A stretch of DNA of 64,000 nucleotides, taken from positions 186,001-250,000 of the forward strand of contig NZ_CP053839.1 in assembly GCF_013201625.1 (NCBI RefSeq), read 5' to 3'. Below the pieces are notes generated by a model that was not told the origin of the DNA, did no database searches, and worked only from the letters and a program-made list of their open reading frames with translations. The position numbers and the translations under genes were made by a program. Of the stretch, positions 35,378-44,479 are shown one piece after another (position 1 is the stretch's first letter; every line of letters starts with the position of its first letter). The stretch is from Aliarcobacter lanthieri. Its GTDB lineage: Bacteria > Campylobacterota > Campylobacteria > Campylobacterales > Arcobacteraceae.

Positions 35378-38300
35378 ATGAAGGAAATAAAAAGTTTAAT
35401 AATGATAAAAACGGCATTTTTATTTGTAGTTTTTTGTAATGCTGTTGTTGACGTATCACATAAAGTTCTTCTTCAAAATATAGCTTTTAAAATTTTTGAT
35501 GGTTCAACTCAAGTTATTTGGGTATCTATAATAAATGCATTATTGATTATTCCTTTTTTATTATTGTTTACATTTAGTGGATATTTATCTGATAAATATA
35601 ATAAAAAAGATATCTTAGTATATGGAGCATTATCTTCTTTTTTATTATCAATTTTAATGATAGTTGCATATATAAGTGGTAATTTCTACTTTGCAATGTT
35701 AGGATTATTTTTATTAGCAATTCAAAGTGCTATTTATGGTCCAGCAAAACTAGGAATTATACTTGATATTTATGGTAAAAAAAATCTATCAAGAGGAAAT
35801 GCTGCTATTCAGACTATATCAATAATAGCGATATTATTTGCTATTGGAGTTACTTCTTTTGTATTTGAGGGTTTTTATAATTCTAATAATCTTGGGAGCA
35901 TTAATTCAAAAGATGAATTACTAAATGCTTTATTGCCATTAGCTTATTATATTTTGCCAATAGCATTTCTTGAGATGATTGTATCTTTTTCATTTTTGAG
36001 AAGAGTTAGTACAAATTATGTAAAAAGTGAAACATTAACTTTAGATAAGCAGGATTTTTTTAGAGGTAAGTTATTAATAAAAAATATAAAAAATATATAT
36101 TCACAAAATGTTATATTTTTATCTGTAATTGGATTATCTGTATTTTTCGGAGTTTCTCAAGGTATGATTGCAGTTTTTCCATCTTTTGCAAAAATGTATT
36201 TACATATTACAGATGTTTTTATAATAAATGGAATTATAGCAACTTCAGGAGTAGGGATAGCTATTGGAGCAATAATTTACTCAAGATTATCAAAATTTTA
36301 TATTGAGATTGGAACTATTCCTTTATCTTTTCTAGGAATGGCATTGATGATTTATTTATCAACAATTGTACAAACACCATTTGTATTAGTAATTACTTTT
36401 TTAGTATTTGGTATATTTGGAGGAATGTTAGTTGTTCCTTTAAATTCATTAATACAATTTAATGCAAAGAAAAAGCTTCTAGGAACAATTTTAGCTGGAA
36501 ATAATTGGTTCCAATCTTTATTTATGTTTTTAATGCTGTGTATTACTACAATAGTTTCTTTTTATGAGTTAGATCCACTTAATACTATCTATTTGATTTT
36601 TTTTATTATTGTAATTGGTTCAATTTATACAATATATAAATTGCCACAATCTTTACTTTTATTATTTTTAAAATCTATTGTTGGTTTAAAATATAAACTT
36701 GAAGTAAATGGAATAAAGAATATTCCTTCTCATGGAGGAGTTTTACTTTTAGGAAATCATATCTCTTGGATTGATTGGGCTATTATTTTGATGGCAGTAC
36801 CAAGAGAAGTAAAATTTGTAATGGATAAAACAATATATGAAAAATGGTATATAAATTGGCTTTTAAAAATTTTTAAAGCAATACCAATCTCAAATATATC
36901 TAGTAAATCAGCTATGCAAACTATTGCAAAAGAACTAGATGATGGAAATATGGTAGTACTCTTTCCAGAAGGTGCAATTACTAGAAATGGACATTTAGGA
37001 GAATTCAAAAAAGGTTTTGAAAAAATATTAGAATTTACTACAAATGAAGATATAAAAGTTATCCCTTTTTATATTAGAGGATTGTGGGAATCTATGTTTA
37101 GTAGAGCAAATAAGAAATTTAAAGATTCAAAAAAAATGAATAGAGTAACAGTTTCTTTTTCTAGAATGATGAATAAAAATGATGCTAATACAATAAGTAT
37201 AAAAAATGAAGTGTTTACATTATCAAATCAAGCTTGGAGTGAGCATATAAAATCTATGAAACCTTTAAATGAAGTTGTTTTTGAAAGATTAAAAGAAGTT
37301 TCAAATGATACTATATTTTCTGATAATACAGGAGCTACATTAAGTGGAACTAGATTTCTAACAGCGTCTATCTTATTTAAGAAATTATTAAAGAAACAGA
37401 TAAAATCGCATAATATTGGAATACTTTTACCTACAAGTAGTGCAGGTGCATTTATAAATTATATGGTTTTATTGATGGGTAAAACAGCAGTTAATTTAAA
37501 TTATACATCATCAATTGAAAGTTTAAAAATTTCTATAAAAACAGCAGGAATAAAAAATATAATAAGCTCAAAGAAATTTCTAGATAGACTTGAATCAAAA
37601 GGTATAAGAATATTAGAAATTTTTGAAGATACTGAACTTATATTACTTGAAGAAGAAAGAGAGAAAATCAATAAATTAAAAGCTTTAGCAATATATTTTA
37701 GTATTAATTTATTACCAGTAGCTATTTTAAAAATGCTTTATCTAACAAAAACTAAAAAAGATGATACATCTATAATACTTTTTTCATCAGGAAGTGAAGG
37801 AACTCCAAAAGGTGTTAAATTAAGTGGGGATAATATTTTAGGAAATTCAGAACAAATTGCAAATATTCTAAATGTAAATGAAGATGATGTAATATTAGGC
37901 TCTCTTCCTCTTTTTCATGCTTTCGGAATAGTAGTAACTACGTATTTACCATTAATTGAAGGAATAAAATGTGTTGCAGTTGCTGATCCAACTGATGGTT
38001 TAGGTGTAGCAAAAATGGCTAGTATTCATAAAGCAACTTTTATGTGTGGAACATCAACATTTTTTAGACTTTATACAAGAAATACAAAAATTCATCCTTT
38101 AATGTTTGATAGCTTAAGAATTGTTATTGCAGGTGCAGAAAAATTAAGAGAAGATGTACGTTTTGAATTTAAAAAGAAGTTTGGAAAAGATATTTTAGAA
38201 GGTTATGGTACAACAGAAACTTCTCCTGTTGCTTGTTGTAATCTTCCTGATAAAATTTCAGAAACTTTTGAAGTACAAGTAGGGCAAAAATTAGGTACTG

Positions 38301-38845
38301 TTGGTATGGCAATTCCCGGAACTGATATAAAAATAGTTGATCCTGATAGCTTTGAAGAGTTAAAAGCAAATGAAGAAGGAATGATTTTAATCTCTGGGAT
38401 TCAGGTTATGAAAGGTTATTTAAATGATGAAGAAAAGACAAAAAAAGTTTTAAGAACTATAAAAGGGAGAACTTATTATATCACTGGAGATAAAGGTAAA
38501 CTTGATAATGATGGTTTTTTAACTATTGTTGATAGATATTCAAGATTTGCTAAAATTGGTGGAGAGATGATAAGTTTGGGATTAGTTGAGGAAAAGATTT
38601 CTAAAATAGTAGAAGATAGTAATTTAGATTTTATTGCTCTTTCTACAAGCGATGAAAAAAAAGGAGAAAAAATAATCTTACTTATTTCTAATGTAGATGA
38701 AGATTTTATAATAAATTTAAAAGAAAAAATGATTAAAGAATTTGATAATAAATTAGCAATCCCAGAAAGTATAAAAATAGTATCTGAAATACCAAAGTTA
38801 GGAAGTGGTAAAAAAGATTATGTAAAAGCTAAAGAGTTTTTATAA
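35378..38845 (+). CDS. LplT-PlsC-acyl-ACP synthetase fusion
   Basis: 1155 residues in three parts: an LplT-type MFS lysophospholipid flippase (about 1-415, 12 helices); a PlsC acyltransferase (about 430-640) with NHISWID (His461, Asp466) and FPEGAITRNG; and an AMP-binding acyl-ACP synthetase (about 640-1155) with P-loop SSGSEGTPKG near 803 and EGYGTTET near 940. This is the E. coli LplT plus Aas pair on one chain. It would import lyso-phospholipid across the inner membrane, activate a fatty acid and re-acylate. Last gene of the lipid operon, 11 bases after plsC. Confidence 0.93.
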   Translation: MKEIKSLIMIKTAFLFVVFCNAVVDVSHKVLLQNIAFKIFDGSTQVIWVSIINALLIIPFLLLFTFSGYLSDKYNKKDILVYGALSSFLLSILMIVAYISGNFYFAMLGLFLLAIQSAIYGPAKLGIILDIYGKKNLSRGNAAIQTISIIAILFAIGVTSFVFEGFYNSNNLGSINSKDELLNALLPLAYYILPIAFLEMIVSFSFLRRVSTNYVKSETLTLDKQDFFRGKLLIKNIKNIYSQNVIFLSVIGLSVFFGVSQGMIAVFPSFAKMYLHITDVFIINGIIATSGVGIAIGAIIYSRLSKFYIEIGTIPLSFLGMALMIYLSTIVQTPFVLVITFLVFGIFGGMLVVPLNSLIQFNAKKKLLGTILAGNNWFQSLFMFLMLCITTIVSFYELDPLNTIYLIFFIIVIGSIYTIYKLPQSLLLLFLKSIVGLKYKLEVNGIKNIPSHGGVLLLGNHISWIDWAIILMAVPREVKFVMDKTIYEKWYINWLLKIFKAIPISNISSKSAMQTIAKELDDGNMVVLFPEGAITRNGHLGEFKKGFEKILEFTTNEDIKVIPFYIRGLWESMFSRANKKFKDSKKMNRVTVSFSRMMNKNDANTISIKNEVFTLSNQAWSEHIKSMKPLNEVVFERLKEVSNDTIFSDNTGATLSGTRFLTASILFKKLLKKQIKSHNIGILLPTSSAGAFINYMVLLMGKTAVNLNYTSSIESLKISIKTAGIKNIISSKKFLDRLESKGIRILEIFEDTELILLEEEREKINKLKALAIYFSINLLPVAILKMLYLTKTKKDDTSIILFSSGSEGTPKGVKLSGDNILGNSEQIANILNVNEDDVILGSLPLFHAFGIVVTTYLPLIEGIKCVAVADPTDGLGVAKMASIHKATFMCGTSTFFRLYTRNTKIHPLMFDSLRIVIAGAEKLREDVRFEFKKKFGKDILEGYGTTETSPVACCNLPDKISETFEVQVGQKLGTVGMAIPGTDIKIVDPDSFEELKANEEGMILISGIQVMKGYLNDEEKTKKVLRTIKGRTYYITGDKGKLDNDGFLTIVDRYSRFAKIGGEMISLGLVEEKISKIVEDSNLDFIALSTSDEKKGEKIILLISNVDEDFIINLKEKMIKEFDNKLAIPESIKIVSEIPKLGSGKKDYVKAKEFL

Positions 38846-38847
38846 AA

Positions 38848-38873
38848 TTCAATGAGTTTAATAACTCATTGAA
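38848..38873. terminator. Hairpin between convergent genes
   Basis: Perfect 11-base stem TTCAATGAGTT / AACTCATTGAA with a TAAT loop, overlapping the DUF350 stop. No long T run on either side, so termination strength is uncertain. Confidence 0.6.
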
Positions 38874-39262
38874 CCAGCATTTAGTAATCCAATAGATATT
38901 GATAAAAATGCCATTAAAATACCTACAGAAATTACACCTTTATTTATTTTTTCATTAAAAGACAATTTTCCCCCAATTCTTGTAACAATAAATGCAAATA
39001 CAAGTTGAATAATAATAGCAACAATTCCCCATATAGTAAAATCTATATAAGATACAGAGTGTTCTAATGCACTATAAAGAGGTATTGAAACTCCTATAAT
39101 TGCACCACCAAAACCTAAAGCTGCTGCTATATTATTTTCTTCGAATATTAAATTGTAATCATCATATGGAGTAACAATTGCATATAAATAAAGAAAAGCT
39201 ATTACTAGTAAAACGGCAGTAAAGAAAAATCCTAGAAAATTTAAAAATAGTCCAAATTCCAT
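38858..39262 (-). CDS. DUF350 (YjfL-like) membrane protein
   Basis: 134 residues, four membrane helices. Features of DUF350/YjfL are TPYDDYNLIFEENNIAAALGFGGAIIGVSIPL, the WGIVA helix and the C-terminal SIGLLNAGSM. The biochemical role of the family is unknown. In other bacteria relatives are near phospholipid or phage-shock genes (general knowledge); here it converges on the lipid operon, which may or may not be meaningful. Confidence 0.87.
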   Translation of the reverse strand: MEFGLFLNFLGFFFTAVLLVIAFLYLYAIVTPYDDYNLIFEENNIAAALGFGGAIIGVSIPLYSALEHSVSYIDFTIWGIVAIIIQLVFAFIVTRIGGKLSFNEKINKGVISVGILMAFLSISIGLLNAGSMSY

Positions 39263-39376
39263 TTCTCATCCTTTTTTTATTTTATTTTATCAAAATATTA
39301 TAAAAATATTAGAATTTAAACAAACTTTAAAGATTTATATATTACGATATTCATTATTAATATAAAGGGGTGGGAG

Positions 39377-39841
39377 ATGTGTAGTAATATAATTTTAGGG
39401 AATAGGTTAAATCAGAAAAGTTCACAAGAAATTTTTACAAATCTTATTGAAAGTAATAGTTGGGATATTCTTATTAAGATGTTTTCCTTAAACATTTTAG
39501 ATATAAATAGTAGAGATTTTAATGGTAGAAATGCTTTATATTGGGCAATATTACAGAATAAAACTGATGTAATAAAAGCTTTAGTTGATTTAAGAATAAA
39601 CCTTTATGTAAGTCCAAATTTATTAGCAATGAATTTTGCAGTTTATCTTGATAATGTTAAAGTTTTAAGATGTTTAAAAAATTGTGGTTTAAATATAGAT
39701 ATGATAGATGAAATTAATTCAACTCCACTTATATATGCACTTTTATATAAAAAACAAAATAGTATAAAATTTTTAATAAGCAATGGAGCAAATTTAGAAC
39801 ATGAAGATTTTATGGGAAATTGTGCAAAAAATTTAGTTTGA
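39377..39841 (+). CDS. Ankyrin-repeat protein, 154 residues
   Basis: At least three ankyrin-like repeats: NGRNALYWAILQNKTDVIKALVD, a degenerate NFAVYLDNVKVLRCLKNCGL, and STPLIYALLYKKQNSIKFLISNGANLEHED. No signal peptide, so cytoplasmic. The start has a strong AAAGGGGTGGGAG before it. It converges on glnD with only 3 bases between, and another ankyrin gene lies on the other side of glnD. Binding partner unknown. Confidence 0.85.
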   Translation: MCSNIILGNRLNQKSSQEIFTNLIESNSWDILIKMFSLNILDINSRDFNGRNALYWAILQNKTDVIKALVDLRINLYVSPNLLAMNFAVYLDNVKVLRCLKNCGLNIDMIDEINSTPLIYALLYKKQNSIKFLISNGANLEHEDFMGNCAKNLV

Positions 39842-39844
39842 TTT

Positions 39845-42316
39845 TTATATACAAATTAAATTCAAAATTTTTTCTTGATTTTTGCAAAAATTACCATTTT
39901 TTTCTATTAAAAGTAAATCTCTAGCAACCCCTTTTGAAGTAGTTAGTGTTGAACTTTCTACTTCTATCCCAAAATCATCAAAAACTTTTGCAATATAAGC
40001 AAATAAACCTTGTTGAACTTTTGTTTTTATTTTCATAGAAGCTATACCTTCACTATGATCACAATCTATTTTTATATTTTGTCTATGAATAATCGGTTTT
40101 TTTAGTGTTATAGTTTTACTCATATCAAAAGATTCATTTATAATCTCTTCTATTAAATATAATTCTTCATCTAAGGCTTTTTTTGAAAAAGATATTTCAA
40201 ATATCTTTTTCTCATCATATAACTTGAAGATATTCATACTATTCATATCTAGATATTTAAGTTTTCCTAGTAAATATCCTAAATTTAATGGTATCTTTCT
40301 AGTAATTCTAATTTTTAAATAGCTTTCATTAATAATTTCAAAGGTATAAGTTGATACATCTTTTGCTTTAATTGCTATATCTAAGATATCACTACTTTTA
40401 AGCCTTAAAAATATTTGAGTTGAAGATATTTGTGATATTTTTCTTTTTAAAGTGTTTGGTAGATCTTGATAATTTGTTAAAGTTTTTATACGATTCAATT
40501 TTGATACTCGTGTAATACTTGCACGTATAAGTTCTGGATCTTTAAAAGCTAGAATACTTTTTTTATATAAAACTTTTAGAAGTTCTGATGTTGAATTATT
40601 AAAAAGATATTTATTAACTGCACAAATATCACAATATGTAAGAATATATAAAATCTTTATTTCATTAATATTTTTAAAAAGTCCTATGAAATTTAAAATA
40701 GTTTTTTGAGAGTATATATCTTCATTCATTGATATTCGTGACATTTGATCATGATATCTTATAATATTTGCACCAGTTTTTATAAGTTCTTCTTCAAAGC
40801 CAAAATTTTTCATAATATTTTTAAAAATATTTTCTCCAATAATATGATGATCTTTTCTTCTTCCTTTACCAAAATCATGAAATAATGCTACAAGTCTTGT
40901 TATTATTTTTTCATCTTTATTTAAATTAATATAAATATCTTTGATGAATTCATCTTCTATTTGTGAAACAAATTTTAAAGTTTGTAAGGAATGAATATCA
41001 ACAGGATGTCTATGATATCCATCAAATTGTGCTAAATTTAGGATTCTTTTAAAATTTGGGATTAAAATATTGATAAGTTCACTATTATAAAAAAGTTTTA
41101 ATATAGCATATAAATTTTCATTTGATAGTATATTCTTTATATCTTTTTTAATTGATTGATTAATTTTTTTTGGTATTTTTGTTTGACTAGCAAAGTATAC
41201 ATAGGATCTATCAAATCCATTTACACTTTGTGGAAAACTTAAAATCTCTTTCAATAAACTTGATAGTTTTATAGCCTTTCTATTAAAAGAACAATAAAGT
41301 CTACTTTCTATGATATAGATACCTTTTTTATATCTATTACTTTTTAAATTTTTTAAATTTTCTTTTTCAAAAAAGATAGATTTTACAAATTTTGAACTCA
41401 TATTTGAGTGAAAATTGTGAACTATATGAAGAGATAAAAATATTTTATACATACACTCAAATTCATTTTTAAAATTAAGTTTTTTGCTAAATTCAGGAAG
41501 AATATCAAAAGTTATAGTATCAACCTTCTTTTTATTAATTGTATGTAATGTATTACGTGCTTGAAATATAAAATCCAAGGCTTGTGTAAATTTTTTATAT
41601 TCATTTAAATTAAATTTAATCCCTACTAATTCTTTTGCTTTTTGTACATCATAAACTACATTTAATATCCAAAAAAGCATATTTGCTTCTCTTATCCCAC
41701 CATATCCTTCTTTTAAATTAACTTGCATATCTAAAGGGTATTTTTTTAATCTTTTTGTATGAGTTGTAAGCTGTTCTAGAATAAATTTCTTTTTATCTAT
41801 TTGCCTAAGATTGCTTACAAAAAGTTCAAAATCTTGATAAATTCTTTTTGAGCCAAAAATATGTCTTGATTCTAAAAGAGAAGTTTTGATTGTGATATCA
41901 TCTGCTGCTAAGTCATAAAGTTCTTCTATCTCACTAATATTTACAACTCTTAAACCCAATTTTAAACCACAATCCCATGCAAAAGCAACAAACTTTTCTA
42001 TAATCTGCGCAATATCATAAGAGTTACTATTTTTATATAAAATCATAATATCTATATCGGAATGTAAACATAATTCAACTCTAGCATAAGAGCCTAAAGC
42101 AATAAAACTTACAAAACGATTTATTGTAATATTAGAACTTATATAAGAAAATATTTGAAACAAAAATTTATCAATATTTTTTGTATGTTTTTTAAAAAAT
42201 AGTCTACTATCATCAGTATTTGCACTTTTTAAGTAATCCAGATAAGTTTTTTTAAATATTTTTGAAGTATCGAAGCTATTTTCACTAAAATCATTTAAGT
42301 GAAAATTTTTAATCAT
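39845..42316 (-). CDS. glnD: Bifunctional PII uridylyltransferase/removing enzyme
   Basis: Sensor of glutamine that uridylylates PII when nitrogen is short and removes UMP when it is plentiful. 823 residues: nucleotidyltransferase domain with LGSYARVELCLHSDIDI (Gly-Ser and Asp-x-Asp) near residue 75, HD hydrolase domain with ALFHDFGKGRRKDHHIIG near 480, and two C-terminal ACT domains (about 640-720 and 750-823). Its target, GlnK, is encoded 3.4 kb away next to amtB. The start overlaps the upstream ankyrin gene by 4 bases (ATGA). Confidence 0.93.
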   Translation of the reverse strand: MIKNFHLNDFSENSFDTSKIFKKTYLDYLKSANTDDSRLFFKKHTKNIDKFLFQIFSYISSNITINRFVSFIALGSYARVELCLHSDIDIMILYKNSNSYDIAQIIEKFVAFAWDCGLKLGLRVVNISEIEELYDLAADDITIKTSLLESRHIFGSKRIYQDFELFVSNLRQIDKKKFILEQLTTHTKRLKKYPLDMQVNLKEGYGGIREANMLFWILNVVYDVQKAKELVGIKFNLNEYKKFTQALDFIFQARNTLHTINKKKVDTITFDILPEFSKKLNFKNEFECMYKIFLSLHIVHNFHSNMSSKFVKSIFFEKENLKNLKSNRYKKGIYIIESRLYCSFNRKAIKLSSLLKEILSFPQSVNGFDRSYVYFASQTKIPKKINQSIKKDIKNILSNENLYAILKLFYNSELINILIPNFKRILNLAQFDGYHRHPVDIHSLQTLKFVSQIEDEFIKDIYINLNKDEKIITRLVALFHDFGKGRRKDHHIIGENIFKNIMKNFGFEEELIKTGANIIRYHDQMSRISMNEDIYSQKTILNFIGLFKNINEIKILYILTYCDICAVNKYLFNNSTSELLKVLYKKSILAFKDPELIRASITRVSKLNRIKTLTNYQDLPNTLKRKISQISSTQIFLRLKSSDILDIAIKAKDVSTYTFEIINESYLKIRITRKIPLNLGYLLGKLKYLDMNSMNIFKLYDEKKIFEISFSKKALDEELYLIEEIINESFDMSKTITLKKPIIHRQNIKIDCDHSEGIASMKIKTKVQQGLFAYIAKVFDDFGIEVESSTLTTSKGVARDLLLIEKNGNFCKNQEKILNLICI

Positions 42317-44244
42317 TTTTTTGAAATCTCTATATCAAACTCAGAAATCATATTTTCTGCTAGTCTATCTAAATTTGATTTGTCACTTTTATTTTGTACA
42401 TCAAAAGATATATTTAAAATGTTTTTATGATATCTTTGTAAAAAATTTAAAATATTTGGTGACTTCTTGTATGGGTTATTTATAGAAGCACCTAATTCAA
42501 TCATCTCTAAAACGACACTTCTTTTACCCATAAATGCAGCATAATTTATAGGTTTTACACCAAAAGAATCTGCTTGGTTTAATATTTCACCATTATATGT
42601 AGCAATAAGTTTTATAAACTGTTCTTTATCTTTAAAAATCATTGTATGTATGATATTTCTACCTTTTTCATCTACAAAAGTACAGTCAACTCTAAGATTA
42701 AGAAGAAGTTTTACTATATCTTCTTTATCATTTAATATTGAAAACTCTAGAGTAGTCATCCCTTTATCATTTCGACTATTTACATCCACTCCCGCATTTA
42801 TAAGATTTTTTAAAGTAACTAATAGAACTCTTCTATCCTCATACTTTTTTATTAAATCTTGTTCTAAAAGTCTAAAAACAATATTATCACCACTTATATC
42901 TTTTGAGTTTAAATTTATATTTTTTGTTCTTAAAATTTTAAATAAAGATATATTGAAATTTAATAAAGGTGGAAAAAATAGTGGTTCATCTTTTGAATTC
43001 AAACTATTAATGTTTATAGTATAGTTTTTTATTAATAACTCTAAAATATCTTTATATTGAGCAGTTGATACTAAACTATCTTTATAGATATCTTCTAAAA
43101 ATAAATTGTTGTCAATATGTAAAATTATATCTATTAAAACTTCAATTACTGATTTTCCTTGTTTATTTTTATAATCTAGTTTAGCACCTTTTTCAATATA
43201 TAGCTTAATTAAATCATAGTTTTCTATTCCACTTAAAACTAAAATCGATAATACTGTAAGACCATCGATATTTTGCCTGTTTAAATTTAATTTTTCTAAA
43301 TTATTTAATAGATAATGTATTAAATCTCTATCAAAACTTCTTGTAATATTAAAAAATATAGTTTCATTTTTATTATCTATTGCTTGAACATTTATATTTA
43401 GATGAACTAATTCTTTTATAAGTTCAGCTTGAGAGTCTCTTTTTGAAGTATTGCAAATCTGTAAAAAGTGTTCAACTGCTTTCATTAAAATATTTTTATT
43501 TTCACTATTTTTTATATTTAAATTAAAATTTAGTTCACTTGCTCTTTTGATAAAGTTAATTCCAGAAATACCTCTTGTAATAATATAAAATAGGTAACTT
43601 TGTTGAGACCCATTTACTATAGTTGGATCAGCACCTTGGTTTAATAAATATAAAGCTAAATCAATATTTTTTAAAGAATTTCCTAAATGTAAAATAGTAT
43701 CACCATTGCTATTCTTATGGTTTATATCAATCTTTTTTAAAGAGATTATCTTTTTAATTATATTTATATTTCCATTTATAATTGCATCAAATAAGACATT
43801 GTTCCCATTGTTATCACAATTAGTAAGCATAGTAGATTTTTGTATTAGAAATCTAATAACTGTATTATTTGAGTTATGAATTGATTCTTGGAGAACGGTT
43901 CTATTTTTATTATTTAGATGATTTAGATTAGCTCCAAAGTCTATTAGTGTTTCTAAAATCTTAGTATCTCTTGAATAGATTGCATAAAAAATTGCACTTT
44001 CTTTTAAGTTATTTTCAAGTTCCAAATTAATTTTATTTTCTAACAACCATAAACAAGAATTATATAAGTCTTTTTTACAGCAAGAAATTAGTATTGGTTC
44101 ATTATTATAAGTTAAAGAGTTTAAATCTATATTAGATTTTGTATAGATTTTATTTATATATTCTATATTAAATTGAGGATTTATTAGCTCTTTTATTAGG
44201 TCTTCATTTGAATATTTATTGAAACTAGTTAACAATCCTAACAT
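42313..44244 (-). CDS. Ankyrin-repeat protein, 643 residues
   Basis: Cytoplasmic protein built almost wholly of ankyrin repeats from about residue 40 to 600. Clear units include NGDTILHLGNSLKNIDLALYLLNQGADP, GMTTLEFSILNDKEDIVKLLLN and GVKPINYAAFMGKRSVVLEMIELGA. No signal peptide or enzyme domain seen. Its stop overlaps the glnD start, so the two are translated together, and amtB is divergent. A partner role in PII/GlnD signalling is inferred only from coupling. Start ATG has a weak Shine-Dalgarno (AAGTAAAG). Confidence 0.88.
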   Translation of the reverse strand: MLGLLTSFNKYSNEDLIKELINPQFNIEYINKIYTKSNIDLNSLTYNNEPILISCCKKDLYNSCLWLLENKINLELENNLKESAIFYAIYSRDTKILETLIDFGANLNHLNNKNRTVLQESIHNSNNTVIRFLIQKSTMLTNCDNNGNNVLFDAIINGNINIIKKIISLKKIDINHKNSNGDTILHLGNSLKNIDLALYLLNQGADPTIVNGSQQSYLFYIITRGISGINFIKRASELNFNLNIKNSENKNILMKAVEHFLQICNTSKRDSQAELIKELVHLNINVQAIDNKNETIFFNITRSFDRDLIHYLLNNLEKLNLNRQNIDGLTVLSILVLSGIENYDLIKLYIEKGAKLDYKNKQGKSVIEVLIDIILHIDNNLFLEDIYKDSLVSTAQYKDILELLIKNYTININSLNSKDEPLFFPPLLNFNISLFKILRTKNINLNSKDISGDNIVFRLLEQDLIKKYEDRRVLLVTLKNLINAGVDVNSRNDKGMTTLEFSILNDKEDIVKLLLNLRVDCTFVDEKGRNIIHTMIFKDKEQFIKLIATYNGEILNQADSFGVKPINYAAFMGKRSVVLEMIELGASINNPYKKSPNILNFLQRYHKNILNISFDVQNKSDKSNLDRLAENMISEFDIEISKK

Positions 44245-44427
44245 CTTTACTTCTACTTTAAATTAAATTATAAAATATTATATAATAAACTAAATAATTT
44301 TTATGTTAATTAAAAGATACAATCAATTAATGTTACTTATTTACTCAATAAAATATCATAAAATATTAAATTTAACAATTTAAGCATAAGATAAGAATAA
44401 TTTTAACTTTATTTAATTTTTTTTTGA

Positions 44428-44433
44428 TATAAT
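44428..44433 (+). promoter_or_regulatory. Extended -10 box of amtB
   Basis: TGATATAAT (TG-N-TATAAT) after a long T run, 46 bases before the amtB ATG. Typical of Campylobacterota housekeeping promoters. The 183 bases upstream to the ankyrin gene are AT-rich and show no other clear site. Confidence 0.65.
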
Positions 44434-44439
44434 TTTTGC

Positions 44440-44475
44440 GTCCAGCGCTGGAGACTTTAATCTCTAAAAGGACTA
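44440..44475 (+). promoter_or_regulatory. Structured 5' leader of amtB
   Basis: The leader has a perfect 12-base palindrome TCCAGCGCTGGA (44441-44452), a small GAGA-CTTTAA-TCTC hairpin right after it, and GGAC that includes the Shine-Dalgarno. GTCC at its 5' end could pair with that GGAC. This may control access of the ribosome. Confidence 0.45.
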
Positions 44476-44479
44476 CTTT

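Noticed and set aside
42650-43024. 124-residue plus-strand frame within the large ankyrin gene
   Set aside because: Shadow frame; the minus strand carries regular ankyrin repeats and the plus frame has no family features.
44434-44479. Glutamine (glnA-type) riboswitch upstream of amtB
   Set aside because: The leader is only about 40 bases and lacks the conserved core bases of that class as I know it.
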